Below the pieces are notes generated by a model that did no database searches, was not told where the DNA came from, and worked only from the letters and a program-made list of their open reading frames with translations. Shown one piece after another: positions 16,049 to 25,418 of a DNA stretch of 64,000 nt. The stretch comes from Cognatishimia sp. WU-CL00825 (GTDB lineage: Bacteria; Pseudomonadota; Alphaproteobacteria; Rhodobacterales; Rhodobacteraceae). Position 1 is the first letter of the stretch. Each line of letters starts with the position of its first letter. Location of the stretch: assembly GCF_040364665.1 (NCBI RefSeq), contig NZ_BAABWX010000001.1, forward strand, positions 1,860,001 through 1,924,000. Reading direction: 5' to 3'. Position numbers and translations under genes: made by a program.

Positions 16049-17057
16049 CATACTCTCCTCTGGTCACAGCCTGCCAAAGCTGCAAGGCCTGCGTGGTTTC
16101 AGCCACGTCATGTACTCTTAAAAATTGTGCACCCTGCGCCACACCGGCAAGCGCAACCGCCAAACTTCCCGGCACGCGCTGCCCAGCATCTGGCGCGTTG
16201 CCAATGGTTCCGATGAACCGCTTGCGCGACGCCCCGAGCAAAATGGGGCAGCCCAAGGCATGAAACAGGCTCAGCCGCGCCAATATCGCCAGATTATGCG
16301 CGTTGGTTTTGCCAAAGCCAATGCCAGGGTCCACCACGATCTGTTCACGCGGAATGCCCAGACCAATCAAATAGCCGACTTGGGCTGCCAGAAAATCATA
16401 CACATCCAGCAACACATCATCATACCGCGGATCATCTTGCATCGTGGCCGGATCGCCTTGGGCATGCATCACACAGACCGGCACCGCATGACTTGCTGCC
16501 AAAGGCCCAAGGTCCGCGTCATAGGTAAAACCAGACACGTCATTGATCAGCCCAGCCCCCGCTCGCACGGCTGATTTCGCCACAGGTGCCTTGCGCGTAT
16601 CAATGCTGATCGGCGCAATTGCGGCCTTGGCCACCGCCTCAATCACCGGCGCGGTGCGCTTGATCTCGTCGTCAATCGCCACAACCCCGGACCCCGGCCG
16701 CGTCGACTCGCCGCCCACGTCAATCAAAGTTGCCCCCTGGGCCACCATTTCACGACTGCGCGCAATCGCGGCCTCTGGCGCATTGTGCTGCCCACCGTCC
16801 GAAAAACTGTCTGGCGTTACGTTCAAAATGCCCATGGTTTGCGGCGTGTTCATCGCCAATCCCATCACATCCGCACGCGGAGCGCTCAGGGTTTTCAGTA
16901 CCGCAGCCGGAATGTCCTGCGCAGCGACAATACGCGCGGGCTTGCCGCGTTGCAGGCACTCTACTTGGGTAAACCAGGTCCAGCCACCGGCCAGATCAAT
17001 CGCATTGTCAGGCCGGGCAATATCAACCTGCGGAAGGGCTCTATAGTAAATTTTCAT
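16038..17057 (-). CDS. folP: Dihydropteroate synthase
   Basis: A 339-residue TIM-barrel enzyme that joins p-aminobenzoate to dihydropterin pyrophosphate in folate synthesis. The DHPS signatures are [40 protein letters not shown], the D-x-G-x-GFGKT block ([10 protein letters not shown]) and GASRKRFIG. The N-terminus carries an extension of about 75 residues before the barrel, longer than in Escherichia coli but seen in many alphaproteobacteria as I recall. The frame opens at 17096; ATG 17057 (MKIYYRALP) is preferred. It lies 39 nt after folB and overlaps glmM. Confidence 0.95.
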   Translation of the reverse strand: MKIYYRALPQVDIARPDNAIDLAGGWTWFTQVECLQRGKPARIVAAQDIPAAVLKTLSAPRADVMGLAMNTPQTMGILNVTPDSFSDGGQHNAPEAAIARSREMVAQGATLIDVGGESTRPGSGVVAIDDEIKRTAPVIEAVAKAAIAPISIDTRKAPVAKSAVRAGAGLINDVSGFTYDADLGPLAASHAVPVCVMHAQGDPATMQDDPRYDDVLLDVYDFLAAQVGYLIGLGIPREQIVVDPGIGFGKTNAHNLAILARLSLFHALGCPILLGASRKRFIGTIGNAPDAGQRVPGSLAVALAGVAQGAQFLRVHDVAETTQALQLWQAVTRGEYDGA

Positions 17058-17096
17058 ATCAATTGAATGGGCGAAACGCTTCCGCTTGGCAAGCAA

Positions 17097-17999
17097 TCAC
17101 AGGCTGGTTTGGTCGAGTGTTACGATCTGCGTCGCAATTGTGTTTGCCTTTGGCAGCTCTTTGCCGATCACGTATAACTTTCGCGCCTGCCACTGCTCGG
17201 CAAACCAATGCGCCAGATCCACAGCCGCGCTTGGCGGCGTATCGGTAGCATCCAGCACCATCTTGGACGGGGCCCACAGGCAAATCTGGCCGTTTTTCAT
17301 CGCCCAGTCCAACTCTGTCCGCGTGCCTGCCACAGTAAAATCAGCCGCCATCGCCCGCATTTGCCAGGCTGCTTGTTCGGTAGACAGCAGATCAATGTGC
17401 CGCTGCGCCGCAACATCACCAGTGTTAATCCCATGATCAGGCGTGTCTAAACACAATACCACCGGCGCGCCCTTGGCGCGTAGCGCGTCAATCCAACCCG
17501 GTAAGTTGCCCGACCTCAGAGCCGCATTGCTAAGAAATGCCACCACAGGGGCCAAGGCTTGTTGGTCCGCGGCAACCCCCTGCCCCGGCACCCGCATAAT
17601 TTCGACGCCCAAGGCCCCATTGCCCTTGTCCAGCTTTTGAATACGCACAAACACCCGCAACGCCTGTGGCTCGTTCAAAATGCGGTCCGCAATCCGCTCG
17701 GCCAGCGTTTCCAACAGGTTCAACCGCTCGGCGGTCAATTCATGTTCAATTGCCCAGGTGATCCGATCATATGACAGGATCAGATCCACATCATCCTGCA
17801 CATCCGCTTCCGGCTCTGAAACCTCGACAACCACATCAAACGACAGGCGCTGTGTCATATCGCGCTCGGCTTGAAACGCCCCGATTTCCACCGACACAAT
17901 ATGGTCGCGCAAAGACAAGCGATCATGCACCCCCGCAACAGCAGTGGCGACAGCCCGTTTCTGAGGATGTGCGAAAGCAAGTTTGGTGGGATCAGTCAT
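17097..17999 (-). CDS. folB: Dihydroneopterin aldolase (FolB) with an extra C-terminal domain
   Basis: A 300-residue protein, over twice the ~120-residue length of FolB. Residues about 20-135 are FolB: VSVEIGAFQAERD with the conserved glutamate, SYDRITWAIEHEL, LLETLAERIADRIL and the catalytic lysine in VRIQKLDKG. It would cleave dihydroneopterin to 6-hydroxymethyl-dihydropterin and glycolaldehyde. The C-terminal ~165 residues are not FolB. ELDWAMKNGQICLWAPSKMV with a following P-S-A-A-x-D-L-A-x-W-F-A and L-Y-V-I-G-K recall the amino-acid-kinase fold of MfnE-like kinases, but without confirmation. ATG 17999 (MTDPTKLAF) is chosen over 18023. First of folB-folP-glmM. Confidence 0.87.
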   Translation of the reverse strand: MTDPTKLAFAHPQKRAVATAVAGVHDRLSLRDHIVSVEIGAFQAERDMTQRLSFDVVVEVSEPEADVQDDVDLILSYDRITWAIEHELTAERLNLLETLAERIADRILNEPQALRVFVRIQKLDKGNGALGVEIMRVPGQGVAADQQALAPVVAFLSNAALRSGNLPGWIDALRAKGAPVVLCLDTPDHGINTGDVAAQRHIDLLSTEQAAWQMRAMAADFTVAGTRTELDWAMKNGQICLWAPSKMVLDATDTPPSAAVDLAHWFAEQWQARKLYVIGKELPKANTIATQIVTLDQTSL

Positions 18000-18067
18000 C
18001 TGCAAATACGCCTCTGGTTTCAAAGGCGCTATAGCAGTGTCAGAAATCAGAAACCAGCGGCGCTGAT

Positions 18068-18703
18068 CTAGTTCTGCGACAGACGCGTGGGATTACGGTA
18101 AAAGTGATGCACACCAATTGTGGTGGTGCGGGTAAATTTGCGCGCCCAACGTGGGTTCACCGCCTTAGTATGATAATACGTCGCGCCGTCAGTCAAATCC
18201 CGTGGCCCACCTTCGAGCATCAACTTGGCAATTTTACCAACACGATGATAAGCCGCTTGCTCGCGGATCACTTCCGGGTGGCCATCACAGGTAAAGGTAA
18301 ACTGACAGGCGTATTTGCGCCCCGTACCCTGATTGACCACTTTGCAAACGCTGTTTGGAAATCTTGGTGTGTCCACACGGTTCAAGATGACCTCGGCCAC
18401 GGCAAATTGGCCTTTGACGCTTTCGCCGCGCGCTTCAAAATACAGGGCCTGCGCCAGGCACGCCCATTGCGCGTCACCGGAAACAACAGGTTGTTGATCG
18501 ACCCAGCTGCGCGTGCGTTCCAAGGGGGCGGTCTTTGGGGCTTTGCGACCTGAAAAGAACGTTTTGATCTTTTCCATGTTTAAGGCGGCCATTTGAAATT
18601 GCTCAAACGGCAAACCATCCTCAACCGACTTGGCCGGAGTTTCAGCAAAAGCTGTTCCTGCCATCAAGCTGATGGCCAATATCACGTTCGAAAAGATGCG
18701 CAT
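18068..18703 (-). CDS. Exported cell-wall hydrolase (SleB/CwlJ family)
   Basis: A 211-residue protein with a signal peptide (MRIFSNVILAISLMAGTAFA, cleavage before ETPA). The C-terminal domain is the SleB/Hydrolase_2 lytic transglycosylase-like fold: WACLAQALYFEARGES with the catalytic glutamate, QFAVAEVILNRV, CKVVNQG, CQFTFTCDG and GATYYHTKAVNPRW. It would act on periplasmic peptidoglycan. The frame is open to 18745; ATG 18703 is favoured because it begins the signal peptide. It is a single gene between ppdK and the folate operon. Confidence 0.9.
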   Translation of the reverse strand: MRIFSNVILAISLMAGTAFAETPAKSVEDGLPFEQFQMAALNMEKIKTFFSGRKAPKTAPLERTRSWVDQQPVVSGDAQWACLAQALYFEARGESVKGQFAVAEVILNRVDTPRFPNSVCKVVNQGTGRKYACQFTFTCDGHPEVIREQAAYHRVGKIAKLMLEGGPRDLTDGATYYHTKAVNPRWARKFTRTTTIGVHHFYRNPTRLSQN

Positions 18704-18840
18704 GGCAGCCCCACAAAATCCGTATGCCGGGCCCTTTTCCGGCAATTTCCGGCAGCGTGATACCTAATTTTTCACTTTTGGTCTAGATGTCACAAAAATG
18801 CCCAATTTTCAGACATAATTTTAACAAAATCCTGTGACCA

Positions 18841-21423
18841 TCACGGCGCTGACCACCCTATCTTGTCTTTGATCGCAAGCTGCGCGGCAGCAAGCCGCGC
18901 CACCGGAACCCGGAACGGAGAGCAGGAAACATAGTCAATTCCGACTTTTCGACAGAATGCAATCGATTCGGGGCTGCCTCCGTGCTCGCCACAGACCGAA
19001 ATTGTCAGGCCCGGCTGTGCCGCGCGGCCACGCTCTGCGCCAAATTTCAGCAATTCACCGACCCCATCCGCGTCCAATGTATGGAACGGATCTTCGGGAT
19101 AAACCTCTAGATTGACATAGGCCGACATAAAGCGCCCCGCGTCATCGCGCGACAGCCCATAGGTCATTTGCGTCAGATCGTTGGTCCCAAAACTGAAGAA
19201 ATGGCAATGCGGCGCGATATCTTCGGCGCGCAATGCGGCGCGTGGGGTTTCCACCATGACCCCCAGATGAAAATCAAATTCAGCGTCGCTTTCCGTGCGC
19301 ACAGCTGCCGCCACGGCTTCAATCCGCGATTTCACCAACTCCACTTCGCGTTTCGCGCTGACCAATGGGATCATGATTTCCGGCACAAAGGGCGCGCCAT
19401 CGCGCGACACATCAATGGTTGCTTCAAATATCGCACGCGCCTGCATGTCATAGATTTCGGGTACAGTGATCCCTAGGCGCACGCCTCGCATGCCCAACAT
19501 CGGGTTATATTCGCCCAAGGCCTCTACCCGCCGTTCAACCTTCGAAAGTGGCAAATCAAGCGCTTCTGCCAAATCGCGCATGCCCTCACGGTCTGTCGGC
19601 AAAAACTCGTGCAAAGGTGGATCTAGCAACCGAATGCAGACCGGTTGCCCCTCCATAATCCGAAACAGCTCGGAAAAGTCCGCGCGCTGCATTGGCAACA
19701 GCCGTTCCAATGCGGCCCGGCGATCTTCGCTGTCGTCCGCAAAGATCATTTCGCGCATCACCGTCAGCCGGTCTTCTTCAAAAAACATATGTTCGGTCCG
19801 GCACAGCCCGATGCCCTGAGCCTTGAAATTTCGCGCTGTCAGCGCATCTGCTGGTGTGTCCGCATTGGCCCGCACGCCAATATCCCGACTGTCGTCCGCC
19901 CAGCCCATCAACATCTGAAAAGCATCATCCAACGCCGCTTCCAACATCGGCGGTTGCCCGGCAAGAACTTGACCGTTTGTGCCATCAATTGTCAGCGTAT
20001 CACCCGCCTGCAGACTGCGCCCGTCTGCCGTAATCAATGTCTGTTTACGAGTTTGAAAGCGAATGGAATTGGCCCCTACGACGCCCGGCAGACCCAACCC
20101 ACGTGCAATCACCGCCGCATGGCTGGTGATGCCACCACGTTCGGTCAAAACCCCAGCCGCCGCATGCATGCCCCGGATATCTTCGGGACTCGTCTCGCGC
20201 CGCACCAGAATACAGGCCTCGCCGCGCGCTGCCGAGGCCTGGGCTTCGGTCGCGGAAAACACAATTTTCCCAGTGGCCGCACCCGGGCTGGCGGCAACCC
20301 CCTCGCCCAGAACATCCCGTTTGGCCTCTGGATCAACTTGCCGGTGCAACAATTCGTTCAGCGCCCGCGGCTCAATGCGCAACAGCGCTTCTTCGCGAGG
20401 AATAATCTCTTCTTGGGCCAAAGCCACCGCGATGCGCACCGCCGCTCGGGCGCTGCGCTGAATACGCACCCCATCCAAGATATGCACCACACCGTTTTCA
20501 ATGGTGAATTCAACCTGCATTTCTTCTTTCAGGCGCCGGCGCATCAACTGGGCATGCGCCACAAGACTTGCAAAAGCCTCTGGCTGACTGTCCTGCAAAG
20601 ACGGCCCACGGCTATCGCGTTCCAAAAACAAGGATTTCGCCCCAGCACTCAGCGCATCCCGACCCTGAGATTGCGACAAATACCGCCCTTTGATGATCGG
20701 CAAACCGGTTTTGCTATCGGCCAGCTGCAAAACACCAGAGCCACTTTCCCCGGTACCCAGCCCCAAAACCATCGCCTGGACAACCAGGCCCAAACCTGCA
20801 TCTGCGGGTGCCCCCTTGGCCATGCGCAACAGCCGCGCCGAGGTGCCAGACCACGCCCGCGCCATCGACCGCAAAACCCCAGCCAACTGATCCTTGGGAT
20901 CCTGCGGAAACGGTTCTTCGGCCTCGTGTTCATAGGCATCAAGGGTTTCGCGCAGCGCCGAGGGACGCGCAGCATCGATATGGTCATACATATCCGGGTC
21001 CAGCCGCGCCACGGTTTCAGAATAGCCCTGAATAAAGCGCAAATAGACTTCATCAGCCGCGGCGCTGCCAATTTCATTGACCAAATCCGCATGGCGCGCG
21101 CCGTTCATGCCGATGTTGAGCACAGCCCCCGGACCGCCCCAATCAGGGTCTTCAGAACTGGGCCGCACACACAGCAAATCAACGTTTTCAAACGGCGCAA
21201 GCAGCGCAAGCATATCGGGCATTTCACCCGCCGCAATCCGGCGCACCGTGTCAAAGGACAGCGCAACCGTGGTTGGCACTGGCAAGTCCAGACGCACCAG
21301 CCGCTGCAAACATTTTGCCCGGCCGCCATGGGTGCTGTTGGCCACGGGGGCAACTTGGGTGATCAACGTGATATCTGGATTGTCTTGCTGCACTGCGGCG
21401 TTCCTTCTGCGTGGGTGCAGCAT
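18841..21423 (-). CDS. ppdK: Pyruvate phosphate dikinase-like PEP-utilising enzyme
   Basis: About 860 residues with the PPDK order: N-terminal ATP-grasp, central phospho-histidine domain, C-terminal PEP/pyruvate TIM barrel. The middle motif GGITSHAAVIARGLGLPGVV carries the swivelling histidine. The barrel shows GIGLCRTEHMFFE, MLGMRGVRLG, VMVETPRAAL, SFGTNDLTQMTYG and the catalytic CGEHGG. The ATP-grasp domain is unusual: THGGRAKCLQRL and RPSSEDPDWGGPGAVLNIG replace the canonical LGGKGANLAEM and RSGA-SMPGMMDTVLNLG. Canonical activity (pyruvate, ATP and phosphate to PEP, AMP and pyrophosphate) is therefore plausible, not certain. The frame opens at 21507 inside the glyS terminator; ATG 21423 is the best start and GTG 21393 an alternative. 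Confidence 0.85.
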   Translation of the reverse strand: MLHPRRRNAAVQQDNPDITLITQVAPVANSTHGGRAKCLQRLVRLDLPVPTTVALSFDTVRRIAAGEMPDMLALLAPFENVDLLCVRPSSEDPDWGGPGAVLNIGMNGARHADLVNEIGSAAADEVYLRFIQGYSETVARLDPDMYDHIDAARPSALRETLDAYEHEAEEPFPQDPKDQLAGVLRSMARAWSGTSARLLRMAKGAPADAGLGLVVQAMVLGLGTGESGSGVLQLADSKTGLPIIKGRYLSQSQGRDALSAGAKSLFLERDSRGPSLQDSQPEAFASLVAHAQLMRRRLKEEMQVEFTIENGVVHILDGVRIQRSARAAVRIAVALAQEEIIPREEALLRIEPRALNELLHRQVDPEAKRDVLGEGVAASPGAATGKIVFSATEAQASAARGEACILVRRETSPEDIRGMHAAAGVLTERGGITSHAAVIARGLGLPGVVGANSIRFQTRKQTLITADGRSLQAGDTLTIDGTNGQVLAGQPPMLEAALDDAFQMLMGWADDSRDIGVRANADTPADALTARNFKAQGIGLCRTEHMFFEEDRLTVMREMIFADDSEDRRAALERLLPMQRADFSELFRIMEGQPVCIRLLDPPLHEFLPTDREGMRDLAEALDLPLSKVERRVEALGEYNPMLGMRGVRLGITVPEIYDMQARAIFEATIDVSRDGAPFVPEIMIPLVSAKREVELVKSRIEAVAAAVRTESDAEFDFHLGVMVETPRAALRAEDIAPHCHFFSFGTNDLTQMTYGLSRDDAGRFMSAYVNLEVYPEDPFHTLDADGVGELLKFGAERGRAAQPGLTISVCGEHGGSPESIAFCRKVGIDYVSCSPFRVPVARLAAAQLAIKDKIGWSAP

Positions 21424-21484
21424 AACCGCGAATATACATGTGGCAAGGGAAAGCTGCGCAACGTAATTTGCCGCCCCAAAAGTC

Positions 21485-21516
21485 AAAAGGCCCAACGTTC
21501 TGTACAACGTCGGGCC
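21485..21516 (-). terminator. Hairpin terminator after glyS
   Basis: On the minus strand GGCCCGACGTT and AACGTTGGGCC form an 11-bp stem with one mismatch region and a 6-nt loop, followed by TTTTGACTTTT. It separates glyS from ppdK. With the adjacent GAGTATTTTTAG...GTGAAG on the plus strand (to 21548) it may be a degenerate copy of the dispersed GTATTT repeat. Confidence 0.7.
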
Positions 21517-21555
21517 AAAAGATTGAGTATTTTTAGAAAAGTGAAGCGCGGGCGC

Positions 21556-23796
21556 TTAACCTTCGACTTTGGTCAGATCTGCGACACTCAGGCAAAGCGT
21601 GCGTATACGTGACAGCAGGTTCAACCGGTTGCGGCGCACCACCTCATTGTCTGAATTGACCTGCACGGCTTCAAAAAACGCATCAATTGGCGCGCGCAGC
21701 CCAGCCAACCCGGCCATGGCGGCGGCGAAATCTTCGCCCCGGATGGCTTCGGCGATGGGCGCTTCGAAATTATCGAGCGCTGCAAACAGCGCTTTTTCGG
21801 TCTCATCCTCGGCGAATTTGACATCCGCACCATAGGAATATTCGACACCGTCTTTTTCTTCGGCCTGGGTGACAATATTATTGGCACGCTTAAAGCCCTG
21901 CAGCAGGTTGGGACCATCGTCAGATGCCATAAAGCCCTGAAGCGCCGTGGCGCGATTGACCAAAAGCGCAATGTCGTCGTTGCCGTCCATGGCGATACAA
22001 GCGTCGATCACGTCATGGCGAATGCCCTTGTCGCGCAAAAAGACTTTGAGGCGGTCGTGGAAGAAGGACAGGAGGTCGAGCGACGTGTCAGGTACACTGC
22101 CAATAACTTTGCGGATCAGGATGCCTTCATGCTCGGCAGTTTTCTCGCTTTCCAAATGCTCGCGGACCGCGCGAATTGTCGCGCCGAACACACCGTGCCC
22201 TGCAATCTCCGACAGCAGATCCTTTAGCCCGGCCTCTTGTTCAACATTGTCGCTGGCCAAAACAATCATGTGCTGGAGCAAGGCTTTGTCGAGTTTGTGC
22301 TCCAGCGGCATCGTAATTCCATTCTCCAGCACCAAGCGAATAACCCCCAGCGCCGCCCGACGCAGCGCAAACGGGTCTTTTGACCCTGTTGGCTTCTCAT
22401 CAATCGCCCAAAAACCTGTCAGCAGATCCAGCTTATCCGCCAGCGCCACGGCCACGGAAACCGGTGCAGTTGGCACGTCATCAGATGGGCCCAGCGGCGA
22501 GTAATGCTCGGTGGCCGCCGCAGCGACCTCGGCCGGATGTCCGGCAAATTCCGCGTAATAACGCCCCATCAGGCCCTGCAGTTCCGGGAACTCATAGACC
22601 ATTTCAGAGCTGAGATCCGCCTTAGCCCAACGCGCGGCCTGTTCCGCCACATCCGCATCTGCGTCCACAATCGGCGCGATTTCACGTGCCAGCGCGGCAA
22701 TGCGATTTATGCGTTCCGCCTGGCTGCCCAATTTGTTGTGAAACGTTACATTGGTCAGCTTGTCGAGCCACTCTGTGGCCCCCGCCTTGGCGGTGCGCAC
22801 ATCGTTTTCCCAGAAGAACTTGGCGTCTGACAGCCGGGCAAATAGCACCTTTTGGTTGCCCGCCAGAATGGTCGCGCCATTGTCGGCAGTTTCACGATTG
22901 GCGACGGTGATGAATTTCTCGATGCGACCGGTTTTTGGATTGCGCACGGAAAAGAACTTTTGATGCTCTTTCATCGAGGTCTGCAAAACCTCTGGTGGCA
23001 ACCCCAGGAAATCCTCGGCAATATCGCCCATCAAAGTCACCGGCCATTCAACCAGCCCGGCAACTTCGGCCAACAGGCCCTTGTCGTCCACAACCTCTAA
23101 GCCTTGGGCAAAGGCCAGGTTTTGCGCATCTGCCCAAATGGTTTCGGCACGTTCGCCCTGGGCGAGGATCACGTGATCGCGTTTTAGCTTGGCCGCGTAA
23201 TCTTCGAAACCTGTCACGGCAAAGCGGCCAGAGCCCATAAAGCGGTGGCCTTCGGTGGAGTCGCCTGCGGTGATCCCGTCAATATCCAGTGGCACAACCG
23301 TATGGCCCGCCTCGTCTGATGTAATGCATAAAATCGAATGCAACGGGCGCACCCAGCGCAAAGACCCAGCGCCCCAGCGCATGGATTTTGGCCAGGGGAA
23401 ATTGCGGATGGTGTCTTCTAGAACTTCAGCCACGATCTCGGCTGCCGGGCGGCCCGGCTTTTGGATGCTGGCGAAATACACCGCCCCTTTGGGGGTGTCG
23501 CGTTCCTCAAGCTGGTCCATGGTCAGGCCTGCACCGCGCAGAAAGCCCGCCAGAGCTTTTTCCGGCGCGCCCACTTTGGGGCCTTTGCGTTCTTCTCGCA
23601 CGGTTGGGCTTTCGGCCAACATGCCTTCGAGTGCAAGGGTCAGACGCCGCGGGGTCGAAAAGGCGGATGCATGCGCATAGGTCAGACCCGCGGCCACCAG
23701 ACCATCGGTCACGCGTTTTTTCAAATCATCGGCCGCACGCGCTTGCATACGGGCCGGGATTTCCTCGGAAAACAGTTCAATCAGCAGATCTGGCAT
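21556..23796 (-). CDS. glyS: Glycyl-tRNA synthetase beta subunit
   Basis: A 746-residue subunit of the bacterial alpha2beta2 glycyl-tRNA synthetase. The N-terminus MPDLLIELFSEEIPARMQ is typical, followed by FPKPSMRWG-like NFPWPKSMRWGAG, the HD-like VALADKLDLLTGFWAI and a C-terminal DALR-type anticodon-binding domain (NRLNLLSRI). ATG 23796 gives the family N-terminus; the frame extends ten residues upstream. It is separated from glyQ by the small membrane protein gene, with 2 nt between that gene's stop and this start, so all three are cotranscribed. Confidence 0.97.
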   Translation of the reverse strand: MPDLLIELFSEEIPARMQARAADDLKKRVTDGLVAAGLTYAHASAFSTPRRLTLALEGMLAESPTVREERKGPKVGAPEKALAGFLRGAGLTMDQLEERDTPKGAVYFASIQKPGRPAAEIVAEVLEDTIRNFPWPKSMRWGAGSLRWVRPLHSILCITSDEAGHTVVPLDIDGITAGDSTEGHRFMGSGRFAVTGFEDYAAKLKRDHVILAQGERAETIWADAQNLAFAQGLEVVDDKGLLAEVAGLVEWPVTLMGDIAEDFLGLPPEVLQTSMKEHQKFFSVRNPKTGRIEKFITVANRETADNGATILAGNQKVLFARLSDAKFFWENDVRTAKAGATEWLDKLTNVTFHNKLGSQAERINRIAALAREIAPIVDADADVAEQAARWAKADLSSEMVYEFPELQGLMGRYYAEFAGHPAEVAAAATEHYSPLGPSDDVPTAPVSVAVALADKLDLLTGFWAIDEKPTGSKDPFALRRAALGVIRLVLENGITMPLEHKLDKALLQHMIVLASDNVEQEAGLKDLLSEIAGHGVFGATIRAVREHLESEKTAEHEGILIRKVIGSVPDTSLDLLSFFHDRLKVFLRDKGIRHDVIDACIAMDGNDDIALLVNRATALQGFMASDDGPNLLQGFKRANNIVTQAEEKDGVEYSYGADVKFAEDETEKALFAALDNFEAPIAEAIRGEDFAAAMAGLAGLRAPIDAFFEAVQVNSDNEVVRRNRLNLLSRIRTLCLSVADLTKVEG

Positions 23797-23798
23797 AT

Positions 23799-24326
23799 CT
23801 ATTGGCCTTCCGGTCTTGGCGGGCAAAAGTCTGGCGCAGGCTCGCCATCAAAGACCAGCTCGCCGCATGTGTTGATTTGGTGCCAGGCAAAACCCCGGCC
23901 GTCGGCCAAAACCGCAATCACGCGGTCGATGCCAAATTGAATATTCTCGGTGCCCATAAAGGCAAGTGCCGCGCCGCTTTCCAGCGCCGCACCAATTTCT
24001 TGTGCATTAAAGCAATCAAACCACTCCGGCCCGTTGCGCGGCTCGGCCTTTTCATAGGCCTCGTAGGTCTCGGTCAGCAACGGCTGGCTCATTTCAGTGG
24101 TGAAACACGCGCGATAGCGGATTGGGGAACTGCTGGCATCGATGGCCTCAAAGTCCTCGTACAGGATCGCCTCGGGCTGACCACTGGCCATCAAGGTCAT
24201 CTGCACGTCGTCATCACCGGTCGCTGAAACCGGTTCATAAAACGCATAGATCTGAAAATAATACAGGGCCAATCCGGCTGCGATTGCTGACAAAACGATA
24301 AACCCCGCCAATAGTTTCCCGGTCAC
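23799..24326 (-). CDS. Membrane-anchored protein encoded between glyQ and glyS (DUF6446-like)
   Basis: A 175-residue protein with one N-terminal transmembrane segment ([20 protein letters not shown]) and a periplasmic region containing cysteines at [24 protein letters not shown] and [11 protein letters not shown] recall this as a Rhodobacteraceae-restricted family (DUF6446 by memory), with no known function. The GTG start at 24326 overlaps the glyQ stop as GTGA, and the stop is 2 nt before glyS, so expression is locked to the synthetase genes. Whether it acts with glycyl-tRNA synthetase is unknown; a structural or accidental linkage is possible. The longer frame to 24386 overlaps glyQ too far. 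Confidence 0.8.
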   Translation of the reverse strand: MTGKLLAGFIVLSAIAAGLALYYFQIYAFYEPVSATGDDDVQMTLMASGQPEAILYEDFEAIDASSSPIRYRACFTTEMSQPLLTETYEAYEKAEPRNGPEWFDCFNAQEIGAALESGAALAFMGTENIQFGIDRVIAVLADGRGFAWHQINTCGELVFDGEPAPDFCPPRPEGQ

Positions 24327-25267
24327 GCCGCGCTCTCCTGAGCTGCGGTGCCACCTGCTGCGGTCAACACAAAGGCATCTGCACATTGTTTGGACAAATT
24401 GCGCACACGGCCAATATAGGCCTGGCGTTCAGTGACCGAAATCACCCCGCGCGCATCCAGCAGGTTAAAGATATGGCTGGCCTTGATACATTGGTCATAG
24501 GCCGGGTGCGCCATGATAATGCGCTTGCCGGTCTTTGGATCAACATGTTCCTGCGCCAGAATGGCCTCACACTCGGCTTCCGCCTCCTCGAAGTGACGCA
24601 GCAAAACCTCGGTGTTGGCAACGTCAAAATTCCAACGGGCATATTCTTCTTCGGTCTGCTTGAACACATCACCGTAGGACAGCGGGATCAGCGCCTCTGG
24701 GTCATTATAGGGCATGTCCATCACGTGATCGACGCCCAGAATATACATCGCCAAACGTTCCAAACCATAGGTCAGCTCGCCAGACACCGGATGGCAATCA
24801 TGGCCGCCGACCTGTTGGAAATAGGTGAACTGGCTGACTTCCATCCCGTCACACCAGACTTCCCAGCCCAGCCCCCAAGCGCCCAATGTTGGGCTTTCCC
24901 AGTCATCTTCGACAAAACGAATGTCGTGCAAATCCATATCCACACCAATCGCCGCAAGCGATCCAAGATACAGCTCTTGCAGGTTGGGCGGGCTTGGTTT
25001 GATCAACACCTGATATTGGTAATAATGCTGCAACCGGTTGGGGTTTTCACCATAGCGCCCGTCTGTCGGACGGCGTGACGGTTGCACATAGGCAGCGGCC
25101 CATGGTTTTGACCCCAAAGAGCGCAAAGTGGTCGCCGGGTGAAACGTGCCCGCCCCGACTTCCATGTCATAGGGTTGCATGATCGCACAGCCCTTTTCAG
25201 CCCAATACGACTGAAGCCTCAAGATGATCTCTTGAAAAGAACGCGGTTTGCTACCTGAATGTGCCAT
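24323..25267 (-). CDS. glyQ: Glycyl-tRNA synthetase alpha subunit
   Basis: A 314-residue class II synthetase core that activates glycine. Motifs include [52 protein letters not shown], the motif with Arg-Arg, and the conserved [22 protein letters not shown]. The frame runs to 25306; ATG 25267 ([12 protein letters not shown]) gives the normal N-terminus. First gene of glyQ - small membrane protein - glyS. Confidence 0.98.
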   Translation of the reverse strand: MAHSGSKPRSFQEIILRLQSYWAEKGCAIMQPYDMEVGAGTFHPATTLRSLGSKPWAAAYVQPSRRPTDGRYGENPNRLQHYYQYQVLIKPSPPNLQELYLGSLAAIGVDMDLHDIRFVEDDWESPTLGAWGLGWEVWCDGMEVSQFTYFQQVGGHDCHPVSGELTYGLERLAMYILGVDHVMDMPYNDPEALIPLSYGDVFKQTEEEYARWNFDVANTEVLLRHFEEAEAECEAILAQEHVDPKTGKRIIMAHPAYDQCIKASHIFNLLDARGVISVTERQAYIGRVRNLSKQCADAFVLTAAGGTAAQESAA

Positions 25268-25418
25268 GCTCTGCCCTTTTGAAACGCGATTTGTTCCTAT
25301 GCGCAACAGCAGGGCGGGTCAATTGCAGGCATTGCGAATTTAGGGATGCATGTGGCCCTGAAATTGGTAAAAGGACGGTCAAATAGGAAATTTCCGTGAC
25401 CGAAGGGCCAACTTCACT

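Noticed and set aside
19645..21612. 655-residue plus-strand open frame opposite ppdK
   Set aside because: An antisense shadow of a GC-rich coding region; it has no recognisable domain and covers the glyS terminator.
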